Below, one piece after another: positions 19,621-28,600 of a stretch of DNA of 64,000 bases. Source of the stretch: Actinocorallia aurantiaca (GTDB lineage: Bacteria > Actinomycetota > Actinomycetes > Streptosporangiales > Streptosporangiaceae); contig NZ_BAAATZ010000030.1 in the NCBI RefSeq assembly GCF_039533685.1, forward strand, positions 1-64,000. The letters are read 5' to 3'. Positions within the stretch are counted from its first letter, which is position 1, and each line of letters begins with the position of its first letter. The translations under genes and the position numbers were made by a program. The notes below the pieces were generated by a model, which was given only the letters and a program-made list of their open reading frames with translations, searched no databases and was not told the DNA's origin.

Positions 19621-20337
19621 TCACAGGGCGCCGGCGAGGAGGCCCACGCCCCCGGCGAAGGAGACCCCGAGGACGATGGCGCGCAGGGTGCGGGCGGGCA
19701 TCCGGGAGGTGAGGAGGGCCCCGCAGACGGTGCCTCCGGCGAGGGCCGCCAGTTCGGGGAGGCCGGGGAGGACGAGGCCCAGGGCCAGGGCCGTCACGAG
19801 GTTCTGGAGGAGGAAGAAGAGCGAGAGGTTGGCGCGGCCGGTCCGGGCGGCCCAACCGGAGTTGGCGGCGTAGATGCCGATCGGAGGGCCGCCGACCCCG
19901 CCGACGACGTTGAGCAGGGCGCTGGTGGCGCCGGCGGCCACGGCCCCCGCCGGGCGGGCCAGCCAGGCCCATCGCACGCCGCGGGCCAGGATGCCCACGG
20001 CGACGACGATGCCGATGCCGGACGCCAGAGCCAGCCAGCGGGTGTCGGCGCCGCGGACCAGCAGGGCGATGAGCGGGGTGCACAGCAGCGTCGGCACGAG
20101 CAGGCGGGACACGTCGGCGGGCCGGGCGTGGCGGCCGTCGCGCAGGAGCGGGACCACCGACGCGAGCACCGCCAGCGCCAGGGTGACGGCGACGCCGTCG
20201 CGGGGGCCCAGATGGAGGACGAGGACGGGGGCGGCCGCCAGGGAGAAGCCCATGCCCGTGGCGGCCTGGACGGTGGCGCCGAGCCAGATCCCGGCGAGCG
20301 CGAGGATCTGCGTGCCGGTGAGGACTTCCTGGATCAC
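19621..20337 (-). CDS. TauE/SafE-type sulfite/sulfonate exporter family membrane protein
   Basis: A 238-residue membrane protein of the TauE/SafE (DUF81) family with about seven to eight hydrophobic helices. The N-terminal ATVQAATGMGFSLAAAPVL and central GATSALLNVVGGVGGPP segments are the duplicated family motifs. Members move sulfite, sulfoacetate or other small organic anions across the membrane. It starts at a GTG overlapping the transporter stop (GTGA) and is the last gene of the four-gene monooxygenase operon. Confidence 0.88.
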   Translation of the reverse strand: MIQEVLTGTQILALAGIWLGATVQAATGMGFSLAAAPVLVLHLGPRDGVAVTLALAVLASVVPLLRDGRHARPADVSRLLVPTLLCTPLIALLVRGADTRWLALASGIGIVVAVGILARGVRWAWLARPAGAVAAGATSALLNVVGGVGGPPIGIYAANSGWAARTGRANLSLFFLLQNLVTALALGLVLPGLPELAALAGGTVCGALLTSRMPARTLRAIVLGVSFAGGVGLLAGAL

Positions 20338-21665
20338 CGGAGTGCGGATCCGTCCAGGGAATAGCGGCGCTGGAAGAGGATCGCGACGGCCATGAGGACG
20401 GCGGGGACCAGGGTGAAGCCGAAGACCAGCGCCGTGAGCGCGGAGTCCGCCTGCGCCACGTCCTGCCCGTCCGTGGTGGAGACGAAGCCGCCGAAGGCCA
20501 GGACCGCCGAGTAGACGTAGGGGCCGATGGCCGTGCCGGTCGCTTCGGTCGCCGTCCACACCCCGGTGTAGGCGCCGGCGCGGGAGGAGCCCTGCGCTTC
20601 GGCGGCGGCCACCGCGTCGGGCACCATCGAGAAGGCGAAGAGCTGCAGCCCGGCGAACGCCGAGCCGAGCGCCACGATGACGACGACGGTGGCGGCGACC
20701 CCGAGCCGCTCGCCCGCCAGCAGCGCCAGCGAGCCCGCGATGAAGATCCCCTGGGAGATCAGCAGCCCGCGCTGCTTGCCGATCCGGCGGGAGATCCGCT
20801 GCCAGACGGGTCCGGCGATCAGCGCGGGGCCCAGGAAGGCTCCCATGAACGCCGCGGTGAGCCCGCTGTTCTCGAAGACGTACTCGGTGTAGAAGGGCAC
20901 CGCGGCGAGGAAGAGGTGCGTGGTGGTGCCGGTGAACAGGTACGACAGCACCAGCGTCCGGAATTCGCGGTCCCGCCAGGCGACCTTGATGTCGTCCAGG
21001 AACGAGTGGTCGCGCGCGTCGGGCGCGCGGAACCCGCACCGCGTGGTCAGGTCGCGCACGCCCTTCAGCGCGACGAACCCGGTGACGGCCATGCCGGCGG
21101 ACAGCACCAGCGCCATCTTGACGTAGTCGCCGCGCCCGCCCGCCGAGACCATGGCCGGTGCGACGACGCCCGCCCCGAGCAGGCCCAGGGTGAGGAAGAG
21201 CATCCGGAACATGAACACCCGGGTGCGCTCGTGGTAGCCGATCTTCAGGTCGGACGGGGTGGTCAGGTAGGGCACCTGGAAGCACGCGAAGAGCAGGTTC
21301 CCGGCGATGTACCAGGCGCCGACCCACAGGGCGGCCGCCGTTCCGGAGAACCCGGCCGGGACGGTGAACATCGCGGTCATCGCCACGGCCAGCAGCAGCC
21401 CCCAGCGGAGCATGCCGCGCCGGTTCCCCGACCGCCGCGCCTGCCGGTCCGACAGCGTGCCGAGCAACGGGTGCACGACGGCGTCGATGATCTTGGGCAG
21501 CAGCAGGACCAGGCCGGCGAGGAAGGGGGAGACGCCGAGCGTGTGGGTGAGGAAGTACAGCAGGAGCAGCCCGGGGACGGTGACCCACACCCCCATGCCC
21601 AGGGAGCCGGTGGAGTACTTGACGAGGTCGCCGGTCCGGGGGGCGGCCTCGGTCCCGACGCTCAC
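20334..21665 (-). CDS. MFS/GPH family transporter
   Basis: A 443-residue twelve-helix transporter resembling the glycoside-pentoside-hexuronide:cation symporter branch of the MFS: the opening YSTGSLGMGVWVTVPGLLLLYF, the helix 2-3 loop motif HPLLGTLSDRQARRSGNRR and the FACFQVPYLTTPSDL segment are characteristic. Substrate unknown; the operon context (flavin monooxygenase and SDR) suggests uptake or export of a terpenoid-like or other hydrophobic organic compound. GTG start overlapping the SDR stop. Confidence 0.87.
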   Translation of the reverse strand: MSVGTEAAPRTGDLVKYSTGSLGMGVWVTVPGLLLLYFLTHTLGVSPFLAGLVLLLPKIIDAVVHPLLGTLSDRQARRSGNRRGMLRWGLLLAVAMTAMFTVPAGFSGTAAALWVGAWYIAGNLLFACFQVPYLTTPSDLKIGYHERTRVFMFRMLFLTLGLLGAGVVAPAMVSAGGRGDYVKMALVLSAGMAVTGFVALKGVRDLTTRCGFRAPDARDHSFLDDIKVAWRDREFRTLVLSYLFTGTTTHLFLAAVPFYTEYVFENSGLTAAFMGAFLGPALIAGPVWQRISRRIGKQRGLLISQGIFIAGSLALLAGERLGVAATVVVIVALGSAFAGLQLFAFSMVPDAVAAAEAQGSSRAGAYTGVWTATEATGTAIGPYVYSAVLAFGGFVSTTDGQDVAQADSALTALVFGFTLVPAVLMAVAILFQRRYSLDGSALR

Positions 21666-22510
21666 GCCCCGAACCTTCTGACGACTCCGGCGGCCAGCTC
21701 GACGCCCTTGAACGCCCCGGAGCGGACGCGTTCGGCGAGCGTCCGGGAGATGATCCGGTCGGTCACCGAGGGCAGGTGGCGGGCGAGGAAGAACTCGACG
21801 GACCCGCGGGGCGTGGTCGGCAGGTCGCGGTGGACCCGGCGGCTGAGGGCCGCCCGCAGTACCGCGTCCACGACGCCCTCCAGCGGCTCGTAGCGGCTCA
21901 TGCCCTCCAGCGAGAGGCCCGCCGAGGCGGTGGAGTCGTGGATCGGGCTGCGCACCATCGAGGGGTAGACGCAGGTGACGCCGACGTGCGTGCCGATCTC
22001 CATGCGCAGCGCGTCCGCGTACGCCACGAGCGCCCGCTTGGACGCCCCGTACGCCGCCGCCAGCGGCAGCTGCATGACCGCCATCCGGGAGGACAGCATG
22101 ACGACCCGGCCGCGCGATGCCACGAGCGCGTCCACGCACGCGGCCGTCACCCGCCAGACGCCCAGCAGGTTGATGTCCAGCTGGCGGCGCACCTCCTCCC
22201 CGGGCGGGAGTTCCGCGGGGGCGGGCCCGCCGATCCCGGCGTTGTTGATGAGCAGGTCGAGCCCGCCGAGCCTTCCGATGGCCTCGGCCACGGCCTCGGG
22301 GACCTGCTCGTCGTCGGTGAGGTCGCAGGCGACGACCTCGACGGGGTCGTCCTCGCGGGGGGCCACGTCCAGGCCGATGACGTGGGCGCCGAGCCCGCTC
22401 AGGCGGGTGCAGATCGCCCGCCCGAACGTGCCGGAGGCACCCGTGACGATCACTCGCAGACCGTGTGCGTCACGGTGGCCGCCGTCGAGAAGGGAGAGGG
22501 GGAGGTTCAC
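21662..22510 (-). CDS. short-chain dehydrogenase/reductase
   Basis: A 282-residue classical SDR: NAD(P) motif TGASGTFG (residues 23-30), structural NNAG, catalytic Ser in VVMLSSRMAV and YGASK with Tyr and Lys. The acidic residue after beta-2 (GLDVAPRED) suggests NAD preference. C-terminal extension of about 40 residues. It is the second gene of the operon behind the flavin monooxygenase and is likely to oxidise or reduce the monooxygenase product. GTG start, GTGA overlap. Confidence 0.88.
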   Translation of the reverse strand: MNLPLSLLDGGHRDAHGLRVIVTGASGTFGRAICTRLSGLGAHVIGLDVAPREDDPVEVVACDLTDDEQVPEAVAEAIGRLGGLDLLINNAGIGGPAPAELPPGEEVRRQLDINLLGVWRVTAACVDALVASRGRVVMLSSRMAVMQLPLAAAYGASKRALVAYADALRMEIGTHVGVTCVYPSMVRSPIHDSTASAGLSLEGMSRYEPLEGVVDAVLRAALSRRVHRDLPTTPRGSVEFFLARHLPSVTDRIISRTLAERVRSGAFKGVELAAGVVRRFGA

Positions 22511-23880
22511 GCGGGGGTCTCCTTGCCGCGGGTCGGGGCGAACGGCCGGGTCTCGCCGCGCAGGAGCCTATCCCGCCCGGTTTTGATCTCTTTGGGTATG
22601 TCGGCGACGTAGTCGTCGAAGTCGATGCGCATCTGGGGACGCCGGTCCCGGCCCCACCTGGCGGTGGAGTACCGCAGGGCGCGGGCCACCGAGCGCAGCC
22701 GTTCCGGAGGGTCGGGCAGCGCGTAGGAGCCCGACAGGTAGGCGGCGGCGAGCTTCGACTGGGCCTCCACGACGGGCAGCGCCGCGCCGGTGGACTGCAT
22801 CAGCCCGACGAAGACCAGGCTCGGGTCGTCCAGGTGGAACACCCGCTTGTACAGCGGGAGCTCCTCGGGGTCGCCGCCCAGCCAGCGCTCGGACAGGAAG
22901 GGGATGCTCACCCGGTAGCCGGTGGCCCAGACGATCACGTCGACGGCGTCGGACGTGCCGTCGGTGAAGACGACCCGGTCCCCGTCGAAGCGCTCGATGC
23001 CGGGCCGCGGGACCACCTCGCCGTGGGTGAGCCGGTGCAGGATCGTGTCGCTGATCGTCGGATGGTTCTGGAAGAGCCCGCCCTGGGGCGCGGGCAGGCC
23101 GTAGCTCTGGGGGGTGCCGACGGCGACCCGGAGCATGGTCTCGGCCAGGCCCTGGCGCAGCCGCCACGGCAGGGCGGCCAAGGCGCCGCCGGTGGCGTCC
23201 GAGGGACGGCCGAAGAGGTACTTGGGCACGATGTGGACGCCGTGGCGGGCGGACAGGAGCACGGGCCCCCGCGACACGTACGAGGCGTCCACGGTGATGT
23301 CCATGGCGGAGTTGCCCATGCCGACCACGAGCACCCGCTCGTCCCGGAAGATCTCGGCGTCGCGGTAGTCGTGGGCGTGCATCTGCTCGCCGGTGAACTC
23401 GCCGGGGTAGGCGGGGTCCGGCAGCCGGGGGTCCCAGTTGTGGCCGTTGGCGACGACGACGGCGTCGTACCGCTCGGCGTCGCCGGTCTCCCGCCCGTGC
23501 GCGGACGCGGTCACCTTCCACCCGCCGTCCTCCTCCCGTTCGACGGAGGTGACGGTGTGGTGGAAGCGCAGGTGCGGGGTGAGCCCGAACTTCTCGGCGT
23601 AGTCGGCGAGGTACCCGGCGATGTGGTCGGCCGACGGGTAGTCCGGCCACTCGCCGGGCATCGGAAAGTCGGCGAACTGGGTGCGCCCCTTGCTGGTGTT
23701 GAGGTGCAGGGAGGCATAGGCGGGGGAGAGACCGCTGGCGTTGTCCCGCGCCCACAGCCCGCCCGGCCGGTCGCCCTTCTCGTAGGCGACGACCTCGGCG
23801 CCCGCGTCCAGCAGTGCCTTGACGGCGGTGAGACCGGCCGCTCCGGCGCCGATGACGGCGACACGGCAAGGAGGGGTCAT
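22507..23880 (-). CDS. FMO-type flavin-dependent monooxygenase
   Basis: A 457-residue NAD(P)H-dependent flavin monooxygenase. FAD motif GAGAAG near residue 10 with GGLWA downstream, the FMO fingerprint FxGxxxHxxxY seen as FTGEQMHAHDY, and the NADPH motif VVGMGNSAMD are present; FATGY-like WATGYR follows. The fingerprint points to the FMO group rather than a classical Baeyer-Villiger enzyme (FxGxxxHxxxW). It inserts one oxygen atom into a nucleophilic or carbonyl substrate. GAGGAG lies 12 nt before the ATG. First gene of a tightly coupled four-gene operon, divergent from a PucR regulator with a dyad operator in between. Confidence 0.9.
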   Translation of the reverse strand: MTPPCRVAVIGAGAAGLTAVKALLDAGAEVVAYEKGDRPGGLWARDNASGLSPAYASLHLNTSKGRTQFADFPMPGEWPDYPSADHIAGYLADYAEKFGLTPHLRFHHTVTSVEREEDGGWKVTASAHGRETGDAERYDAVVVANGHNWDPRLPDPAYPGEFTGEQMHAHDYRDAEIFRDERVLVVGMGNSAMDITVDASYVSRGPVLLSARHGVHIVPKYLFGRPSDATGGALAALPWRLRQGLAETMLRVAVGTPQSYGLPAPQGGLFQNHPTISDTILHRLTHGEVVPRPGIERFDGDRVVFTDGTSDAVDVIVWATGYRVSIPFLSERWLGGDPEELPLYKRVFHLDDPSLVFVGLMQSTGAALPVVEAQSKLAAAYLSGSYALPDPPERLRSVARALRYSTARWGRDRRPQMRIDFDDYVADIPKEIKTGRDRLLRGETRPFAPTRGKETPA

Positions 23881-24005
23881 GGTGCTCGTGCTCCTCGATG
23901 GGTGGGGTGGGACAGCGCCAAAGCCGGTTGGGGCGAAGTTGTGATTCACACCAACATAGGTCTTGATCCTGGCTTGGAATATGGCGCTTACCACCTGTTT
24001 TGCTG

Positions 24006-24033
24006 CCCAGGTTGTGGTGGCCCACAACCTGGG
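24006..24033. promoter_or_regulatory. perfect 12-bp inverted repeat in the divergent PucR/monooxygenase region
   Basis: CCCAGGTTGTGG (24006-24017) and CCACAACCTGGG (24022-24033) are exact reverse complements separated by TGGC. The repeat ends 13 bp before the GTG chosen for the PucR gene and about 126 bp upstream of the monooxygenase ATG. Such a long exact dyad in a 166-bp divergent spacer is most simply an operator for the PucR protein. A second, shorter dyad TGTGA-T-TCACA sits at 23940-23950. Confidence 0.6.
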
Positions 24034-24046
24034 GCACGATGGTGGA

Positions 24047-25180
24047 GTGCGCTCCCGGGAAGAGTGGACGTCCGTCGTCGACCTGATCGAGCGGATCGTC
24101 GGCGAGGACGACCTGCTGCCGTCCGTGGTCGTCGGAGTGCGCACGATGGTGCGCGAGGCCGCCTCGCTGTCGTCCGCCGACATCACCGGCCACACCCGCG
24201 CCCTGCTCTTCGCCGCGACCAGGGCGCTCGCCGCCCGACGCGGTCCCAGCCAGGCGGAGTTGTCCTTCGTGGAGGACCTGGCCGTCACCCGGGCCCGGCA
24301 GGGCGTGCCGATCGAGGCGGTGCTCGGGGCCATCCACATCGCCGAACGCACGATCTGGTCGCGGGCCAGGGAGACGGCCCCCTCCGCCGGGGTCACCCCC
24401 GATCTCCTGCTGGACGCCCGCGAGCTGTACGACGACTGGGCGGAGGCCGTGCGATCCCGGCTGATCACCGCCCACCGGGCCGCGAAGGCCGACCCGGACC
24501 CGCGGACGGACGCGCGGGACGCGGTGATCCTGCGCCGGCTCCTGGAGGGTGGCTCGGCCGCCGCGCTGGCCGCCGCCGAAGCGGGGCTGCCGACCGCGGG
24601 CGGCCTGTGGGCCCTGGTCGCCCGCGCCGACGACCTGCCGGCCGCCGCGGCCCTGGAACGGGCGCTCCGCGAGTACCCTCCGGTGCTGTGCGCCAGGCTC
24701 GACGGCCTGCTCGTCGCGGTGCTCGCCCGGGCCCCCGCGCCCCGCGCCGTACGGGCCGGCCTGACGGCGGGGCTGGCCGGACCCGTCGAAGCCGAGGAAC
24801 TGGCCGCGGCCCGGAGACTGGCGCTCGACGCGCTGGCCGCCGCCGAGGCGTCGGGGCGGTCCGGCGTGACGCACGTCGCGGAGGTGGCGTCCCTGGTCGC
24901 GCTGGTGGGGCGGCCCGATCTGGCGGCGGTGCTGGTGGACCGCCACCGGCAGGCATGGAACACCCTCGGCGCGAACGCCGGGCCCGTCGCCCTGGCCGTC
25001 TCCGCCTGGCTGGAGGCCGACCGGGACGTCAACGCGGCGGCCGGGAAGCTGTTCGTCCACCCCAACACCGTGCGCAACCGGGTCCAGCGGTTCGCGGACG
25101 TCACCGGCCTGGACCCGGCCACCACGTTCGGCGCGGTGGACGCCTGGTGGTTGTGCCGCACCTGGCTGGCCCGGGCCTGA
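24047..25180 (+). CDS. PucR family transcriptional regulator
   Basis: A 377-residue regulator with the C-terminal PucR/CdaR helix-turn-helix (DVNAAAGKLFVHPNTVRNRV) after a GGDEF-like middle region; the N-terminal 150 residues are helical and resemble the RsbRD-type sensor seen in many actinobacterial PucR proteins. The start is placed at the GTG at 24047, after the dyad; in-frame ATG 23981 and TTG 23963 would put the operator inside the gene and are less likely. Divergent from the flavin monooxygenase operon, which it probably controls together with itself. Confidence 0.85.
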   Translation: MRSREEWTSVVDLIERIVGEDDLLPSVVVGVRTMVREAASLSSADITGHTRALLFAATRALAARRGPSQAELSFVEDLAVTRARQGVPIEAVLGAIHIAERTIWSRARETAPSAGVTPDLLLDARELYDDWAEAVRSRLITAHRAAKADPDPRTDARDAVILRRLLEGGSAAALAAAEAGLPTAGGLWALVARADDLPAAAALERALREYPPVLCARLDGLLVAVLARAPAPRAVRAGLTAGLAGPVEAEELAAARRLALDALAAAEASGRSGVTHVAEVASLVALVGRPDLAAVLVDRHRQAWNTLGANAGPVALAVSAWLEADRDVNAAAGKLFVHPNTVRNRVQRFADVTGLDPATTFGAVDAWWLCRTWLARA

Positions 25181-25181
25181 G

Positions 25182-26072
25182 TCAGAGGTAGCGGACGGCG
25201 GTGAGGTCCTCGGAGGCCTCCCAGAGCCGGCGCGCGAGCTCCGGGTCGGCGGCGGAGCGCGCCGGGCGGACGGGCTTGGGGTGGCGCCCGCGGAACTCCT
25301 GGAAGCCGTCGGGGCCGTAGAACCCGCCCGGCTCCGCCTCGGGGGCGGTGGCCGCGTACAGCTGGGGGATCGCGCCCCGGGAGGCGGGCTGCGCCAGGAG
25401 CAGGTTGGCCGGCTTCGCGAGCAGGCTCACCAGCCCGGTGGGACCGTTGGACTGGAGGTTGGTGGCCGCGTAGCCGGGGTGGGCCAGGAGGCTGGAGACG
25501 GGACTTCCCGCCGCACGCAGCCTGCGGTCCAGCTCCAGGCCGAACAGGACGTTGGCGAACTTGGACCGGGCGTAGTTCCCGGAGGGGGAGTAGGACTTCT
25601 CGGAGCCCAGGTCGTCGAAGTCGATCGACCCCTGGCGGTGCAGGGCGGAGGTGACCGTCACGACGCGGGGCGCGCCGCCTTCGGCGAGCCGGTCCAGCAG
25701 CAGGCCGGTGAGGGCGAAGTGCCCCAGGTGGTTGGTGCCGAACTGCAGCTCGAAGCCCTGCTTGGTGCGGCGCAGGGGCGGCATCATGATCCCGGCGTTG
25801 TTGACCAGGACGTCCACCTTCTCCACGCCGTCGGCGAACTCGCGGATGGAGCCGAGGTCCGCCAGGTCCAGCCGCCGCACCTCCACCTGCCCGCCGTGCA
25901 GCCCCGCGCACGCCTTCTGGCCCTTGGCCAGGTCCCGGCAGGCCATGATCACATGCGCGCCCCGGGCCGCGAGCTCCCTGGCGGTCTCCAGGCCGAGCCC
26001 GCTGTTGGCGCCGGTGACCACATAGGTCCGGCCGCTCTGCTGGGGAATGTCGTTGATCGTCCACTTAGTCAT
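25182..26072 (-). CDS. retinol dehydrogenase/protochlorophyllide reductase-type SDR
   Basis: A 296-residue SDR: cofactor motif TGANSGLG near residue 20 followed by CRDLAKGQKA (an Arg favouring NADP), DLADL, NNAGIM, catalytic Ser in VTSALH and YARSK with Tyr and Lys, then HPGYAATNL. This arrangement is typical of the WWOX/RDH11-like actinobacterial SDRs with broad carbonyl or alcohol substrates. It converges with the PucR gene (1-bp gap) and has its own start 46 bp from the next gene. Confidence 0.87.
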   Translation of the reverse strand: MTKWTINDIPQQSGRTYVVTGANSGLGLETARELAARGAHVIMACRDLAKGQKACAGLHGGQVEVRRLDLADLGSIREFADGVEKVDVLVNNAGIMMPPLRRTKQGFELQFGTNHLGHFALTGLLLDRLAEGGAPRVVTVTSALHRQGSIDFDDLGSEKSYSPSGNYARSKFANVLFGLELDRRLRAAGSPVSSLLAHPGYAATNLQSNGPTGLVSLLAKPANLLLAQPASRGAIPQLYAATAPEAEPGGFYGPDGFQEFRGRHPKPVRPARSAADPELARRLWEASEDLTAVRYL

Positions 26073-26118
26073 GGGGTCAGCATGCCCCGGTACGGCGGGC
26101 GCCGGTACTCCCGCGCCG

Positions 26119-26745
26119 CTAACGATCGGTCTCGCGGCGGGAGTGCACCCAGGGGGAGGTCAGGACGTGGTACGAGGGCATCGTGACGTTGAGCTCGTAG
26201 ACGGCGTCCATCACCGACTTGACGCGGGGCGGGATCTCGCGCAGCTCCGCGTCCGCGACGTCGTCCTCCGAGGTGAAGTACAGCAGGTGGGTGTAGCCGT
26301 CGTCGGGATGGAAGGCCAGGGTGGAGCCGAGCATGTCCTGGCGGTGCAGGAGCAGCTCCTTCTCCATGCTGCGCATCAGGGTGCGCATGAGCGCGGAGTC
26401 CCGCACCCGGCCCTGGACGATCTGGACGAAGCCCGCCTTGTCGATGGCCGTGGGGTCCGGGGCGAAGACCTCCACCTCGCGGCAGTTGGTGAAGACCGGT
26501 TCGCCGGTGAGGCCCTCGCGGAGCTCGGAGAACCAGCGGCGGCGGCCGGGCCGCCCGGACTCCACCCACATCTTCTGCTCGGACTCGAACCGTTCGGCGG
26601 TGAAGAACACGCCCTCCTCGGTCACCCCGCCGGTGCAGCCCAGCCAGCCGACGGAGGTGGATCCCAGCTTGTCGGCCCACCGGTAGCTCGCCGCGCGCAG
26701 GGCGTCGGCGTCGCCTGCCGGTGCCTGGATGATCTGAAGGAACAT
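26119..26745 (-). CDS. protein of unknown function, possible duplicated ABM-like fold
   Basis: A 208-residue soluble protein I do not recognise as a named family. Two halves look similar in plan: each opens with a hydrophobic strand followed by a loop and helix (MFLQIIQAPAGDADALRAAS and GFVQIVQGRVRDSALMRTL) and contains an aromatic-rich later strand (GVFFTAERFES; YTHLLYFTSEDD). That is the pattern of a duplicated dimeric alpha/beta barrel (antibiotic biosynthesis monooxygenase-like), which is an inference. Start chosen at 26745 behind AAGGAGATCAAG; an upstream ATG at 26835 lacks such a site. The 82 bp before it hold a direct repeat CGATTG but no clear operator. Confidence 0.72.
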   Translation of the reverse strand: MFLQIIQAPAGDADALRAASYRWADKLGSTSVGWLGCTGGVTEEGVFFTAERFESEQKMWVESGRPGRRRWFSELREGLTGEPVFTNCREVEVFAPDPTAIDKAGFVQIVQGRVRDSALMRTLMRSMEKELLLHRQDMLGSTLAFHPDDGYTHLLYFTSEDDVADAELREIPPRVKSVMDAVYELNVTMPSYHVLTSPWVHSRRETDR

Positions 26746-26827
26746 CTTGATCTCCTTGCTCGGCGAGTCCCTCCTACCGTACCGATTGATGTGGTTATCG
26801 ATTGCTTCATTCGGGAGGAAGGCCAGG

Positions 26828-27559
26828 TCATTCATAGGGGTTGTCCGGCTTGGCGACCGGGGTGACGCGCTCGGCGGCGAACTCGTACACGCCCTGCTGG
26901 TCCGGTCTCCCGGCGGGGCGCCAGACTCCGACGACCTCGACCCAGGCGCCCTTCTCCGGGGCCGGCGCGTTCAGGATCCTGACGCGCAGCGCCATGGCGT
27001 CGGCGGCGCAGCAGCTCATCTGGAGCCGGGTCAGGTACCAGGATCCCCCCTTGCCGGGGGTGGCGAAACCCTTGAGTTCGAGCCTGCGGTCGGCGAGGGT
27101 CACCTGACCGCCGATCTGCGCCTCGAAGGACCGGCCCATGAACTCCCCGATCGACATGGGCAGCGGGTCCGGGCCCGGCGGCAGCGCGTAGTCGTCCTCC
27201 TCGACCTGGATCTTCGGGGGCGCCGCCCGGCTCTCGTCGGCGCGGGTGGCGGTGAAGACCCCGAGTTCGGGCGGGGCGATGGCGAAGATCGCCAGGACGG
27301 GCAGGCACAGCAGCCAGGCGACCCGCGGCCCGCCCGGGCCGTGGTGGTGCCCCTCGTGCTCCGCCTTCTCACGAGGGTCCTCGCGCCAGTCGCGGCGCAT
27401 CCCGGCCAGGCCGAGGACGACCAGGACGAGCGAGGCCGCGACCAGCGGCCAGCGCAGCCCCTCCTTGACGAAGTTGACGACCTCCCCGGTGACCAGGGTG
27501 ATCCACAGGACGGACCCGCCGACGAGCACCATCAGCAGGTTCTGCATGGCTCTGCTCAC
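26828..27559 (-). CDS. TIGR03943/DUF1980 family membrane-anchored protein
   Basis: A 243-residue protein with two N-terminal transmembrane helices (about residues 6-20 and 34-52), a His-rich loop HEGHHHGPGG, a third hydrophobic segment, and a soluble C-terminal domain containing a paired cysteine motif SCCAADAMAL. It matches the YcgQ-like TIGR03943 proteins that are encoded next to a DUF318 permease. The His cluster and CC pair are suitable for metal binding. Its GTG overlaps the permease stop (GTGA), and the pair lies behind a Zur-box-like palindrome, so a role in zinc supply is likely (inference from context). Confidence 0.87.
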   Translation of the reverse strand: MSRAMQNLLMVLVGGSVLWITLVTGEVVNFVKEGLRWPLVAASLVLVVLGLAGMRRDWREDPREKAEHEGHHHGPGGPRVAWLLCLPVLAIFAIAPPELGVFTATRADESRAAPPKIQVEEDDYALPPGPDPLPMSIGEFMGRSFEAQIGGQVTLADRRLELKGFATPGKGGSWYLTRLQMSCCAADAMALRVRILNAPAPEKGAWVEVVGVWRPAGRPDQQGVYEFAAERVTPVAKPDNPYE

Positions 27560-28566
27560 AGGAACACCCCTCCCGCGAAGGCGCTGACGGAGACCGCCAG
27601 GACGAACGTCAACGGGATGAAGCGGACCGCGAACCGCCGTCCGAACATCCCCGTCTGCAGTGCGATGAGCTTGAGGTCGACCATCGGTCCCACGACGAGG
27701 AACGTCAGCTTCGCGGTGGGGGAGAACGCGGTGAGACTCGCCGCCACGAAGGCGTCGGCCTCCGAGCAGATCGACATCAATACGGCCAGCACGGCCAGCG
27801 TCAGCACCGCCGCCCACGGGATCCCGGCCACCTCGTTCACCCACGCGGCGGGGATCACCACGTTGATCGTGGCCGCCGCCGCCCCGCCCACCACCAGGAA
27901 GCCTCCGGCGTGCATGAAGTCGTGCCGTACCGCCACCCGGAACGCGTCCCAGCGGCCGCCGGAGTGCTCGGGCCGCTCGGGTATCCGCAGCCATTCCCCC
28001 TTGCCGAACCGCAACCACGCCCATCCGGCGAGCACGGCCACCACCAGGGAGGCGCCGAAGCGCGCCGCCACCATCTCCGGGTTCCCCGGGAAGGCCACGG
28101 CCGTCGCGACCATGACGACCGGGTTGATCGCGGGAGCCGCCAGCAGGAACGTGAGCGCCGCGGCGGGGGCCACCCCCCGGGCCATCAGGCTTCCCGCCAC
28201 CGGCACGGACGCGCACTCGCACCCGGGAAGCACGGCTCCGGCCATCCCGGCCACGGGCACCGCCGCCGCGCCGCGCCGGGGCAGGACCCGGCTCCACACC
28301 GACGCGGGGACGAACGCCGTGATCCCCGCGGACAGCACCACCCCGAACACCAGGAACGGCAGCGCCTGCACGCAGATCGCGATGAAGACCGTCGCCCAGG
28401 CCCGCACCCCGTCCTGGGTCACCCACGGCGCCACCCAGATCCGCCCGATCACCAGCAGTGAGACGATCGAGACGAACCACCAGGCCGCATCGGGTCCCGG
28501 ATGCTCCTCGCGTGTTCTCCGCCCGGCCGGCGGCAGCCCTTCCTCGAGCCGCGTCCCCGTCGTCAT
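27556..28566 (-). CDS. DUF318 (YcgR/YraQ-type) permease
   Basis: A 336-residue polytopic permease with about eight helices in two repeated halves. Key motif PGCECASVPVAGSLMARG near residue 100 with the CxC pair, and the second-half counterpart SICSEADAFVAAS. Family members are putative metal or small-molecule permeases often linked to zinc or arsenic homeostasis. The ATG at 28566 has AAGGAGG 5 nt upstream. First gene of a two-gene operon; the palindrome at 28601-28619 lies in its promoter. Confidence 0.88.
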   Translation of the reverse strand: MTTGTRLEEGLPPAGRRTREEHPGPDAAWWFVSIVSLLVIGRIWVAPWVTQDGVRAWATVFIAICVQALPFLVFGVVLSAGITAFVPASVWSRVLPRRGAAAVPVAGMAGAVLPGCECASVPVAGSLMARGVAPAAALTFLLAAPAINPVVMVATAVAFPGNPEMVAARFGASLVVAVLAGWAWLRFGKGEWLRIPERPEHSGGRWDAFRVAVRHDFMHAGGFLVVGGAAAATINVVIPAAWVNEVAGIPWAAVLTLAVLAVLMSICSEADAFVAASLTAFSPTAKLTFLVVGPMVDLKLIALQTGMFGRRFAVRFIPLTFVLAVSVSAFAGGVFL

Positions 28567-28600
28567 CCCGTCCTCCTTCACACCGACGACGGGACATCCT

